The notes below the pieces were generated by a model, which saw nothing but the letters and a program-made list of their open reading frames with translations, ran no database searches and had not been told where the DNA came from. Below, in pieces: positions 8,066-15,178 of a stretch of 64,000 nt of DNA (positions are counted from its first letter, which is position 1; the number at the start of each line of letters is the position of its first letter). Where the stretch lies: NCBI GenBank assembly GCA_021741245.1, contig JAIOYF010000011.1, forward strand, positions 62,001 through 126,000, in the 5' to 3' direction. The translations under genes were made by a program, and so were the position numbers. This stretch comes from Paracoccaceae bacterium. GTDB taxonomy: Bacteria; Pseudomonadota; Alphaproteobacteria; Rhodobacterales; Rhodobacteraceae.

Positions 8066-9784
8066 TTATCCGAAATCCCCGTTGATCCAGTTCTGGACAC
8101 GCTTTTCTACCGCAGCAACGGTCTTTTGATCCATGCCTTCGACGATTTTTGCCGCCTGTTCCCGACTGAATTTATGGCCTTGGAACGCGGCGAGTTGATA
8201 CCAAAACAGGGCCTCGACCAGATCAGTTTCCACGCCTTGCCCCTTGCGATACATTTCCGCAAGGTTGGTATAGGCTGAGGTGCGGCGCAGTTTGGCCGCC
8301 CGCTGAAACAGTGTAAGGGCCTGCGCAAAATCAACAGCGACCCCTTCACCCTTGCGATAGGCGGTTCCCAGATTGACGATGGCCGAGGCATCGCCCAATT
8401 CCGCGCCCCGTTCGAAAAATGCGACCGCTTTCACAGGATCAGCGGCTTGCCCCTCGCCCTTGGCAGCCATCAGGCCCAACTTGTCAAACGCGGAAGGATA
8501 GTCTTGGGCGGCCGAACGTTCGAACCAGTCTTTGGCCTTTTCCAAAGACAACTCCACCCCGCCTTCACCCTCGCGGTACAAAACGCCGACGTTATAGGCA
8601 TCTTCGGGGTGACCCCGTTCCGCGGCATAACTGAAAAGCTCCAACGCCTTGACCAGATCCTGCTTGACGACTTCGCCCCTGCGATAGTGGTTGCCCAGAT
8701 TGTGGTAGCCCCCAAGATACCCCATCTCAACCGCCTTTTGGTCCAACTCGAACGCCTCGGCCTGATCCCCGTTCGCGGCAAGCGCACGGGCAAGCTGGGT
8801 CATCAGACGGGGGTTTTGCGGATCATTGGCCAGATCCGCCCTGCAAGCGGCAATGGCGGGCGCCGGCCGCATCAGCCCATAGCTTATGCCAACATGAACC
8901 CGTTCGGGATCAGAAGGATGGCCCGCCATGATATCGCATTGCGTGACCCGCGTTGCCGGATCAACCGCCTCATCCTCGCGGGTGCCAAGATAGATATCTT
9001 GCGTCAGGGATGAGTTTTCCCATGGCACCTGCTTGTAGTCGGTGGCCCCGATCACCTGCGTACGGGCAAGCTTGAAGACGCTTTCAATCGACAGGCCCGG
9101 TCGTTCCAATGCCTTGGACAAGGCAAGGCTATAGGGGCTGTTCCTGCTCTCTCCGTCCAACGCCACTTTGCCGGGTCCGGTTGAATAGGCGATCAAAGAC
9201 CCGCGAAAGCCAGACACGATCGGGGCCAAGCCTCGGGTATCGCCGCCCGCAACGCTGCGAACGGCATCGTCTTCAAAGGGGTTGTTGCGGCAGGCATCGA
9301 GAATAAAGATATTTGCCGCCGCCTCACGGTCTTTGAAGATCCCCAATAACTTATCCACAGACAACGACAAAAACGGCAAATCCGCTTTTGAGGTCGGATC
9401 AATATCAATCGGCAGCAGGTAATTCTGCCCCTCTACCTGCACACCGTGGCCTGCATAGTAAACCAAAGAGATCGCATTTTTTGGGACACTATTGGCATAT
9501 TGCACGATGGTGCGGTTCATCGTGACATAGTCTGCATCGGTCACCTTTGTAACCTGAAAGCCGATCTTGGTCAAAGTCTCGGCCATAAGGTCGGCGTCAT
9601 TGGCCGGATTGGAAAGCGGTTTGGCAATCTTGTAGGCGGAGTTGCCGATGATCAGGGCAATACGCGGGGCATCTTGGGCTATGGTCGAAGGGGCCGATGC
9701 CGGGTCGGTTTGGGAAAAAACGAATGCCGGGTTCATCACGCACAGACTGGCTGCGACCAACAGATTTGAAAGAAAAGGTTTCAT
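8066..9784 (-). CDS. Secreted caspase-family (peptidase C14) protein with Sel1 repeats
   Basis: A 572-residue protein with a signal peptide (MKPFLSNLLVAASLCVMNPA, cut near FSQ). The caspase-like domain (residues 40-265) keeps the catalytic pair: His113 in YYAGHG and Cys165 in DACRNNPF. A linker follows, then about five Sel1/TPR-like repeats from residue 345 to 550 (repeated patterns such as NLGTAYRKGEGVAVD and AYNVGVLYREGEGG), a protein-binding scaffold. The start ATG shares one base with the radical SAM stop (TAATG), and an AAGGAG site lies inside that upstream gene, so the two are translationally coupled. Caspase-Sel1 proteins are common in alphaproteobacteria, but their targets are mostly unknown. 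Confidence 0.88.
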   Translation of the reverse strand: MKPFLSNLLVAASLCVMNPAFVFSQTDPASAPSTIAQDAPRIALIIGNSAYKIAKPLSNPANDADLMAETLTKIGFQVTKVTDADYVTMNRTIVQYANSVPKNAISLVYYAGHGVQVEGQNYLLPIDIDPTSKADLPFLSLSVDKLLGIFKDREAAANIFILDACRNNPFEDDAVRSVAGGDTRGLAPIVSGFRGSLIAYSTGPGKVALDGESRNSPYSLALSKALERPGLSIESVFKLARTQVIGATDYKQVPWENSSLTQDIYLGTREDEAVDPATRVTQCDIMAGHPSDPERVHVGISYGLMRPAPAIAACRADLANDPQNPRLMTQLARALAANGDQAEAFELDQKAVEMGYLGGYHNLGNHYRRGEVVKQDLVKALELFSYAAERGHPEDAYNVGVLYREGEGGVELSLEKAKDWFERSAAQDYPSAFDKLGLMAAKGEGQAADPVKAVAFFERGAELGDASAIVNLGTAYRKGEGVAVDFAQALTLFQRAAKLRRTSAYTNLAEMYRKGQGVETDLVEALFWYQLAAFQGHKFSREQAAKIVEGMDQKTVAAVEKRVQNWINGDFG

Positions 9785-10782
9785 TATGTGCTCCTTGAAA
9801 GAGGGGGCATTTTCGTAATCAGAATATCCGAAACACAGGCACAACTGTCGCGGTCACAGGTCACCGGAACCACGGGCAAATCCAGACTGTCTTCTCCAAT
9901 GCGACCAAGACAGCCACCCGATCCACAGACGGCACGATACACGGTTCCATCGGCTTTGACGCGTAAAGATTCCAATCCTGCCTGGCATCGAAAGGATCGC
10001 CAATGATTTTCGCCGGCCAAGATCAGATCATTTGCCCGCACCTTTTCCGTCGTCCCATCGCTCAACCACCGCAACATCAAACCACGTTGAAAGTCCCAAG
10101 CGGCCTTCTTGCGGACCTCATCCCCGTTGCGCGCAACCCGCCGGGGCCGTGCTGCAAGTCTGGCCATTTGGGCGTCGCTATAGGGGTAAAGTTCGGTTCC
10201 AAACCCGATGCGCAGCGGCTTGACCGTCAGTGTTGCCGCCACCGATTGTGCAAGAATATCTTCGGCGGATGCCATGATGTTTTCAAACCGGTCAGGATGC
10301 GCAGTGACATTCACGTGCACGGGTACGCCTGCCGCCTCAAGAATGCGCAGCGTTTCAATGAAACGGGCGTGGTCCACCTGCAAATCGTGGTAGGTCAGGA
10401 TCGCGCTGGACAGCACGCTTGCTGCTTTTTCCCAAAACCGCGCCGTCCGCGATCCATTTGAAATCACGGCGACCTTGATACCCAACGACTGCGCCGAGGC
10501 ACAAAGGTCGAAAAACCGGGGGTACTGTGTCGGCTCGCCACCCGTCAATTGCAGCCAGAGGTTCCGCCCCAGACCCTCGACATAATGTGCGTGCAATTGG
10601 GCAAGAAACCTTGTGGCATCGCCCAGTGAAATCCAGTCAATGGAGCCGTCATGCAGGTTGGTCGGGCAATAGTCACAGGCAAAATTGCAGTGATTGCCAA
10701 GCATCCAGTCAACCAAGACCACCTTTGCATGGGCTGGATCAACGTGGGTAAGCGCATGGGCATCTAGATTAACCGTGCCCAT
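9784..10782 (-). CDS. Radical SAM protein with SPASM-like cysteine-rich tail
   Basis: A 332-residue enzyme with the radical SAM cluster motif CNFACDYC (Cys32, Cys36, Cys39), a GGEPTQYP segment (SAM-binding GGE motif) and a beta/alpha-barrel core to about residue 220. The C-terminal 70 residues carry at least six further cysteines (RCQAG, CGSGGC, CDRDSCAC), which suggests auxiliary iron-sulfur clusters of the SPASM/twitch type found in peptide-modifying enzymes. ATG 10782 is preferred over a TTG nine bases upstream. It lies 18 bases after a small candidate lipoprotein gene and is coupled to the caspase gene downstream. The substrate is unknown. Confidence 0.85.
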   Translation of the reverse strand: MGTVNLDAHALTHVDPAHAKVVLVDWMLGNHCNFACDYCPTNLHDGSIDWISLGDATRFLAQLHAHYVEGLGRNLWLQLTGGEPTQYPRFFDLCASAQSLGIKVAVISNGSRTARFWEKAASVLSSAILTYHDLQVDHARFIETLRILEAAGVPVHVNVTAHPDRFENIMASAEDILAQSVAATLTVKPLRIGFGTELYPYSDAQMARLAARPRRVARNGDEVRKKAAWDFQRGLMLRWLSDGTTEKVRANDLILAGENHWRSFRCQAGLESLRVKADGTVYRAVCGSGGCLGRIGEDSLDLPVVPVTCDRDSCACVSDILITKMPPLSRST

Positions 10783-10800
10783 CTGCCCCAAGCCTCAGGT

Positions 10801-11007
10801 TTAGTACCCGCTAGACTGTGTTTGCTGTCCAGCAGCAGACTTGGGTTTTGCAGAAACAGTTCTGGGTGCAGTCTGCTTTGCCGCCCGAACAACAGGTTTC
10901 CCAGCCTGAACGGTGGGCGTTTGCCCTTCGATCTGGCACCCAGACGTTGCAAGGGAGGCAAGAAGCAAAGAAACCACCGAAGCAATGCGCTTGTTCAAAA
11001 AGGCCAT
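10801..11007 (-). CDS. Small candidate lipoprotein, 68 residues
   Basis: A hydrophobic leader (residues 9-22) runs into LATSGC with Cys24 as the candidate lipidated residue; Thr at -3 makes the lipobox weak. The mature 45 residues are rich in Gln, Thr, Ala, Lys and Ser with no predicted fold and end in SSGY. ATG 11007 has a GGTGG ribosome site; longer frames from 11040 or 11052 would push the leader inward. The gene ends 18 bases before the radical SAM gene on the same strand, so it is probably in the same transcript. It could be a structural lipoprotein or a substrate of its neighbours. Confidence 0.6.
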   Translation of the reverse strand: MAFLNKRIASVVSLLLASLATSGCQIEGQTPTVQAGKPVVRAAKQTAPRTVSAKPKSAAGQQTQSSGY

Positions 11008-11067
11008 CAGTCCACCCAAATCAAGTCTAAATATATCCATCAACGCTACCATAGGGTCATATCTGCG

Positions 11068-11583
11068 TCAAAAGATTCTACCCTCGGGCCCGGCGGCCCC
11101 ATCAATCAGATTACCGATGTAGGTTTTTTCATCCAACCCGTACTGAAAAATGAAATCTGGTTGCCACTTTCTTTGTATCTGCTCAACACGGGCAGACACA
11201 TAGCGCCGAATGGCATCGGGCGATTTATTGGCAACTTCCATCGGTCCGGGCAGGGTTTCAACAAGCGCCCCCCCGCGCGTGGCATCGACAAGGTCGTTGG
11301 CTGTGATGACGAAAACCAACCTGTCAAACTGCAAGAGCTGCCTTTGCGCGGCCTCGACCATCCGCGTACATTGACCCTTCTCGATGCCAAGGAGAGAGAT
11401 CAAAGCCAGAGTTTCCGTGGCCCCGCTTGGGCGCAAAGAATAGGCACCCGGATCTTCGCCCCGCATTTTCTTTGTCCGAAGCAAGAGCCATCTACTAAGG
11501 TAGACCCGAATCCTGCGCGAATAAGAGATCGGTCGCGGCCGCGTGCCGTCGGGTGCAAAGGAAAGAGAATTGTTCTTCGACAT
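11068..11583 (-). CDS. Uncharacterised protein at the head of the radical SAM/caspase cluster
   Basis: A 171-residue protein I do not recognise. It has a basic N-terminal third (RRIRVYLSRWLLLRTKK) with no cleavable signal, then a mixed alpha/beta part with the hydrophobic strand DRLVFVITANDL and the segment WQPDFIFQYGLDEKTYIG near the C-terminus. The start at ATG 11583 lacks a clear ribosome site and overlaps the start of the divergent glycosyltransferase gene by 14 bases, so the true start may be downstream, for example Met40. Base composition is like that of its neighbours. It is placed first in a leftward series with the lipoprotein, radical SAM and caspase genes. Confidence 0.5.
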   Translation of the reverse strand: MSKNNSLSFAPDGTRPRPISYSRRIRVYLSRWLLLRTKKMRGEDPGAYSLRPSGATETLALISLLGIEKGQCTRMVEAAQRQLLQFDRLVFVITANDLVDATRGGALVETLPGPMEVANKSPDAIRRYVSARVEQIQRKWQPDFIFQYGLDEKTYIGNLIDGAAGPEGRIF

Positions 11584-13795
11584 AGTATTTGTTGCCGATC
11601 CAAGATTCCCGGGGGGAACCTCAACAGCCTTGGCAAGTGAAGTCAAGGCAGCACGGGCAGCGGGCATGACGGCGGCGCTAAAGCCGATCCATAGCCCGGT
11701 TCTGCGGCGTGCGCGCCCCTTTCACCCCGAGGTCCTTGACGCCCTGGACCTAACCGGCACCCCCATTTTGGGGTCAGACGTTGCCGTAACCTGCCGTTTT
11801 GCCTTGCTGCATCACCCGCTGGTTTTTGACAGTTTCCCGGCAGAGGCGCTGAAGATCACCGCAGATCATGCGGTGTTGATCCTGCACCATCCTCCGAAAG
11901 AAGGGGATGGCCGCGATAGCTATAATGCAGCGGCAATTCGGCGAAACGCGGCATTGATCATCGGACAGGACCCTTGGCTGGCCCCCGTTGGCCCTTTGGT
12001 CCGCAAACAACTGCACCCTCTGGACGGCCGGATTCTAGACGAAGATTGGACAAACCTTATCGACATCACGGATTGGCCTGATCAATCGGACCGGATTGCC
12101 GCACCCCTTGGGCCTGTCTTGCGCATCGGTCGGCATTCCCGTCCACATCCCCCGAAATGGCCCGAGACCTTGGACAAAGGCTTGGCCGCATACCCATACT
12201 CTGCCGATATCGCGGTCTCGATGCTCGGGGCCGATCCCGATGCGCTCAGGCGCCGCTTTGGTCGTGTGCCATCGCACTGGAAGACCATCCCCTTTGGCGG
12301 CGTTGATGTTGCAGAGTATCTGTCATCACTGGATGCATGGGTCTATTTCCACGGCACCGATTGGGTCGAGGCCTTTGGCCGTGCGGTCCTAGAGGCGGCA
12401 GCCTCCGGTCTGCCTGTGATCGTTTCCAAGACGTTTCGCCCCCTGTTCGGTCCAGCCTGCATTTACTGCGAGCCCGAAGACGTTCTGGATGTGCTCGCGG
12501 ATTTGCGGGCCGATGATGCGGCGCGTGCCTTGCAAGCCCGCCGCGCGCGACAGCATGTGTCAAAGGTCTTTGGGCTGGAGCGATTTGCTGCAAGGCTGGA
12601 TTCTTTGGACCCCCTTTGGGCAAAGATGCGCCGCGCGTCAACAGTGTCTGTCGCGGCCCAAACAGCCTTGGGCAACCCAAGGGCGCATCGGCACATCGGC
12701 GCAAAACCGGCCTTGATGATGAGCTCAAATGGCGTTGGTCTTGGCCATCTGACCCGGTTGCTTGCGATTGCAGAGGCGATCACCACATCGCCTCGCCCAA
12801 CCTTCTTTACGCTGTCACGGGGGGCGGGCTTTGTGCAACAGGCGGGCTTTGCCTGCGAGTTTTCGCCATTTCATCGTGGGTTAGAGATTGATGTCGATGT
12901 GTGGAACGACCACCTTGCGCTTTCCTTGATCGACGCCGCAGATTTCCACGGCTCTGGGCTGTTTGTCTTTGATGGCAACATGCCCTATCGCGGCGTTCTG
13001 GATTTTCTGGCGGCTCGCCCCGAAATCCGATCTGTCTGGTGCCGCCGGGGCATGTGGCGCGAGGCGCATCGTGAGGCGTTGCAACGGGGGGCGCAATTCG
13101 ACCTTATCCTCGCGCCCGGTGACATCGCCGGCCTGCTGGATACGGGCCCTACACAAAAAGACAGCGCCTCCAATATTCTTGAGGTCCCCCCCATTTGGCG
13201 CGATTTGGGCGGCTTGCGCCTGTCACGAGAGGCCGCGTTGCGGCAGCTCGATCTTCAACCCGATGGCGCCTATGTGCTTTTCAGCCTTGGGTCGATGTCG
13301 AATAATGATCTGGGCGATCTTCCTGCGCTGATCATTGAGGCCGTCTTGCGGTCGGGGAAAACGCCGGTGATGCTGAAATCCCCGTTGGAGCGGGACAGAG
13401 ACGTTTTGGCGGGACTGAACGACAGGGTGATCACGCGGCAGACCTATCCCATCATGCCCTGCCTTGCCGCTTTTGATTATGCGGTGTCGGCGGCGGGCTA
13501 CAACAGCTTTCACGAATTTACGGCAATCGGACTTCCGACGATCTGGGTGCCCAATGAAGCGGGCGAAATGGACCGGCAAGATCTGCGCGCGCGCTTTGCC
13601 TGCCTTGCCGGAACCGGCGACCAGTTGCGAAGTGGGGATGCGTCACGTGTTGGGGCGGCCGTGGCCCGCTTTGACGATGCAGGGGAACGCCGCGCCATGG
13701 AACAGCGCGCCTTGGATTTGCGCGTGGAAAACGGTGCCGCAAAGGCTGCGGGCATTTTGGACGATTTTTCGTGCATGACGATGTTCGGGCGCTGA
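11570..13795 (+). CDS. Two fused GT-B glycosyltransferase domains (GT4-like plus MurG/GT28-like)
   Basis: About 741 residues. The N-terminal half (1-370) resembles GT4 enzymes: FVADPRFPGGTST at the start and the E-x7-E donor-site motif in EAFGRAVLEAAASGLPVI. From about residue 383 a second GT-B begins with SSNGVGLGHLTRLLAIA, the glycine-rich acceptor loop of GT28/MurG-like enzymes, and ends with a donor-site region SAAGYNSFHEFTAIGLP. No signal peptide or membrane segment is seen. The start is uncertain: TTG 11570 has an AGGAAAGAG site, while GTG 11543 would extend the frame by nine codons. Divergent from the unknown protein; may act with the radical SAM/caspase cluster on a glycan or glycoconjugate. 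Confidence 0.75.
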   Translation: MFFDIVFVADPRFPGGTSTALASEVKAARAAGMTAALKPIHSPVLRRARPFHPEVLDALDLTGTPILGSDVAVTCRFALLHHPLVFDSFPAEALKITADHAVLILHHPPKEGDGRDSYNAAAIRRNAALIIGQDPWLAPVGPLVRKQLHPLDGRILDEDWTNLIDITDWPDQSDRIAAPLGPVLRIGRHSRPHPPKWPETLDKGLAAYPYSADIAVSMLGADPDALRRRFGRVPSHWKTIPFGGVDVAEYLSSLDAWVYFHGTDWVEAFGRAVLEAAASGLPVIVSKTFRPLFGPACIYCEPEDVLDVLADLRADDAARALQARRARQHVSKVFGLERFAARLDSLDPLWAKMRRASTVSVAAQTALGNPRAHRHIGAKPALMMSSNGVGLGHLTRLLAIAEAITTSPRPTFFTLSRGAGFVQQAGFACEFSPFHRGLEIDVDVWNDHLALSLIDAADFHGSGLFVFDGNMPYRGVLDFLAARPEIRSVWCRRGMWREAHREALQRGAQFDLILAPGDIAGLLDTGPTQKDSASNILEVPPIWRDLGGLRLSREAALRQLDLQPDGAYVLFSLGSMSNNDLGDLPALIIEAVLRSGKTPVMLKSPLERDRDVLAGLNDRVITRQTYPIMPCLAAFDYAVSAAGYNSFHEFTAIGLPTIWVPNEAGEMDRQDLRARFACLAGTGDQLRSGDASRVGAAVARFDDAGERRAMEQRALDLRVENGAAKAAGILDDFSCMTMFGR

Positions 13796-13828
13796 CTATT
13801 CAATCAATCGCGATTGCACCGTTTGAAC

Positions 13829-13853
13829 GGCCCGCCATTGCGCATGGCGGGCC
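13829..13853. terminator. Hairpin between convergent genes
   Basis: GGCCCGCCAT (13829-13838) and ATGGCGGGCC (13844-13853) form a perfect 10-bp stem with a 5-base loop, between the ends of the glycosyltransferase and the DapA-family gene. No T-run on either side, but position and strength suit a shared terminator. Confidence 0.55.
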
Positions 13854-13876
13854 AATCCTCACCGCATGGGGAAAAG

Positions 13877-14794
13877 TTATTTTCCCCAACGCAAGGCGAT
13901 CAGATCCAACTCTTTCGCCAGATCCAAAAGCCGCGACTTGGTCCTTGGGTTCAGTGGTTTAAGCGGGTGTCGCAAATAATCGCTGCGGATCACGCCGCCT
14001 GCAGCCATCACGGATTTCGCGGCCCGCAATCCGCATTGGCGATTTTCGTGATTGATCAGGGGCAGGCAGAATTTCCACTGCTCCAAGGCGCCGTTCAGAT
14101 CACCATCGCGATAGCGCGTCACAATCTTGCGGATGTGTTCGGGTTGCAGGGCCGAGGTCATGGTTCCAGTGCATCCTGCATCCAGATCGGCCAGCAGGGT
14201 GGCCGCCTCTTCCCCATCAAAGGGGCCTATGACATCCTCGCCGCCCGCTGCGATCAGTGCCGCCAGTTTGTCGGCGGCATAGGGTGTCTCGATCTTGAAA
14301 TAGCTGACATTGGCAATCTCGCGCGCCATCCGGGCCAGAACCGGCACCGACAGGGAAACCCCCGACAAAGGCGCGTCTTGAACCATGATCGGGATCGTGA
14401 TCGCGTCAGATACAGCGCGGAAATGCTCAAGGATCCCGGCCTCGTCCGGCACAAGACCAACACCGTGATAGGGCGGCATCATCATCACCATACCTGCCCC
14501 GAGGCTTTGTGCCTCAACTGCGCGGGTCCGGGCAATGTCGGTCGAGAAATGGCTGATCGTCACGATCACAGGCACCCGGCCCGCCACATGCTCCAACCCG
14601 ATCCTTGTCAGCGTTGCCCGTTCGGCATCCGACAGCAAGAACTGCTCTGAGTAATTGGCAAGAATGCAGATCGCATCCACCCCTTGGTCAATCATGCAAT
14701 CCAGCACCCGGCGCATGCCATCCTCATCCACAGCGCCGTCAGCGTGAAACGGGGTGGGGGCCACGGGCAAAATGCCGGTCAGTGGGGTGATCAT
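13877..14794 (-). CDS. Dihydrodipicolinate synthase (DapA) family aldolase/lyase
   Basis: A 305-residue class I aldolase of the DapA/NAL family. The Schiff-base lysine is in SYFKIETP (about residue 165). The usual YN-x-P loop reads MVQDAPLSG, so this is not a true DapA but one of the family's many sugar-acid or keto-acid lyases. The GTMTS segment near 210 is also typical. GAGGAGAAA precedes ATG 14794. It stands alone between convergent and unrelated genes, so the substrate is open; the other organic-acid catabolic genes nearby favour a degradative role. Confidence 0.85.
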   Translation of the reverse strand: MITPLTGILPVAPTPFHADGAVDEDGMRRVLDCMIDQGVDAICILANYSEQFLLSDAERATLTRIGLEHVAGRVPVIVTISHFSTDIARTRAVEAQSLGAGMVMMMPPYHGVGLVPDEAGILEHFRAVSDAITIPIMVQDAPLSGVSLSVPVLARMAREIANVSYFKIETPYAADKLAALIAAGGEDVIGPFDGEEAATLLADLDAGCTGTMTSALQPEHIRKIVTRYRDGDLNGALEQWKFCLPLINHENRQCGLRAAKSVMAAGGVIRSDYLRHPLKPLNPRTKSRLLDLAKELDLIALRWGK

Positions 14795-15178
14795 CAAGAT
14801 TTCTCCTCATCGGTCAGGAATCGGCGCTGATCGGAAACGACCGGGTTTTCTGCTGTGTCAGACCCTCTATGTCTTCAGCATCATCCATGCCTTTTGCAAC
14901 AGATTATTTGGGTGATGAGGTCCACCTCCGTTTCATGTTCTGCGGATCAGATCGGCTTGCGATACACCAGCCACGGCCAGAAAGGCGGGTTCGGGCCGTT
15001 CCCGTCGATACTCCGGCCCCACATCACAGCCCTGACATTGCATGGTGTCTGATTGACCCAGAGATCCGACCAACTGCTTGGGCGATCAGGCTGAAAAGCA
15101 AAACGCCCCGCCAGACCCCATTTCGGGAACTCTGGCGGGGCGCTCTTTGTGCCTTAAGCTAGAACAGGCTCCTGCCCG
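14795..15178. other. Gene-free interval holding the helicase terminator
   Basis: About 380 bases between the DapA-family gene and the helicase stop codon. Apart from the strong terminator at 15093-15142 and the promoter that the DapA-family gene must have, no gene or repeat is apparent. Confidence 0.5.
15093..15142 (-). terminator. Rho-independent terminator of the DEAD-box helicase gene
   Basis: CGCCCCGCCAGA (15104-15115) pairs with TCTGGCGGGGCG (15131-15142) in a 12-bp stem. On the minus strand it is followed by TTTTGCTTTT, a T-rich tract, 37 bases after the helicase stop codon. Confidence 0.9.
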
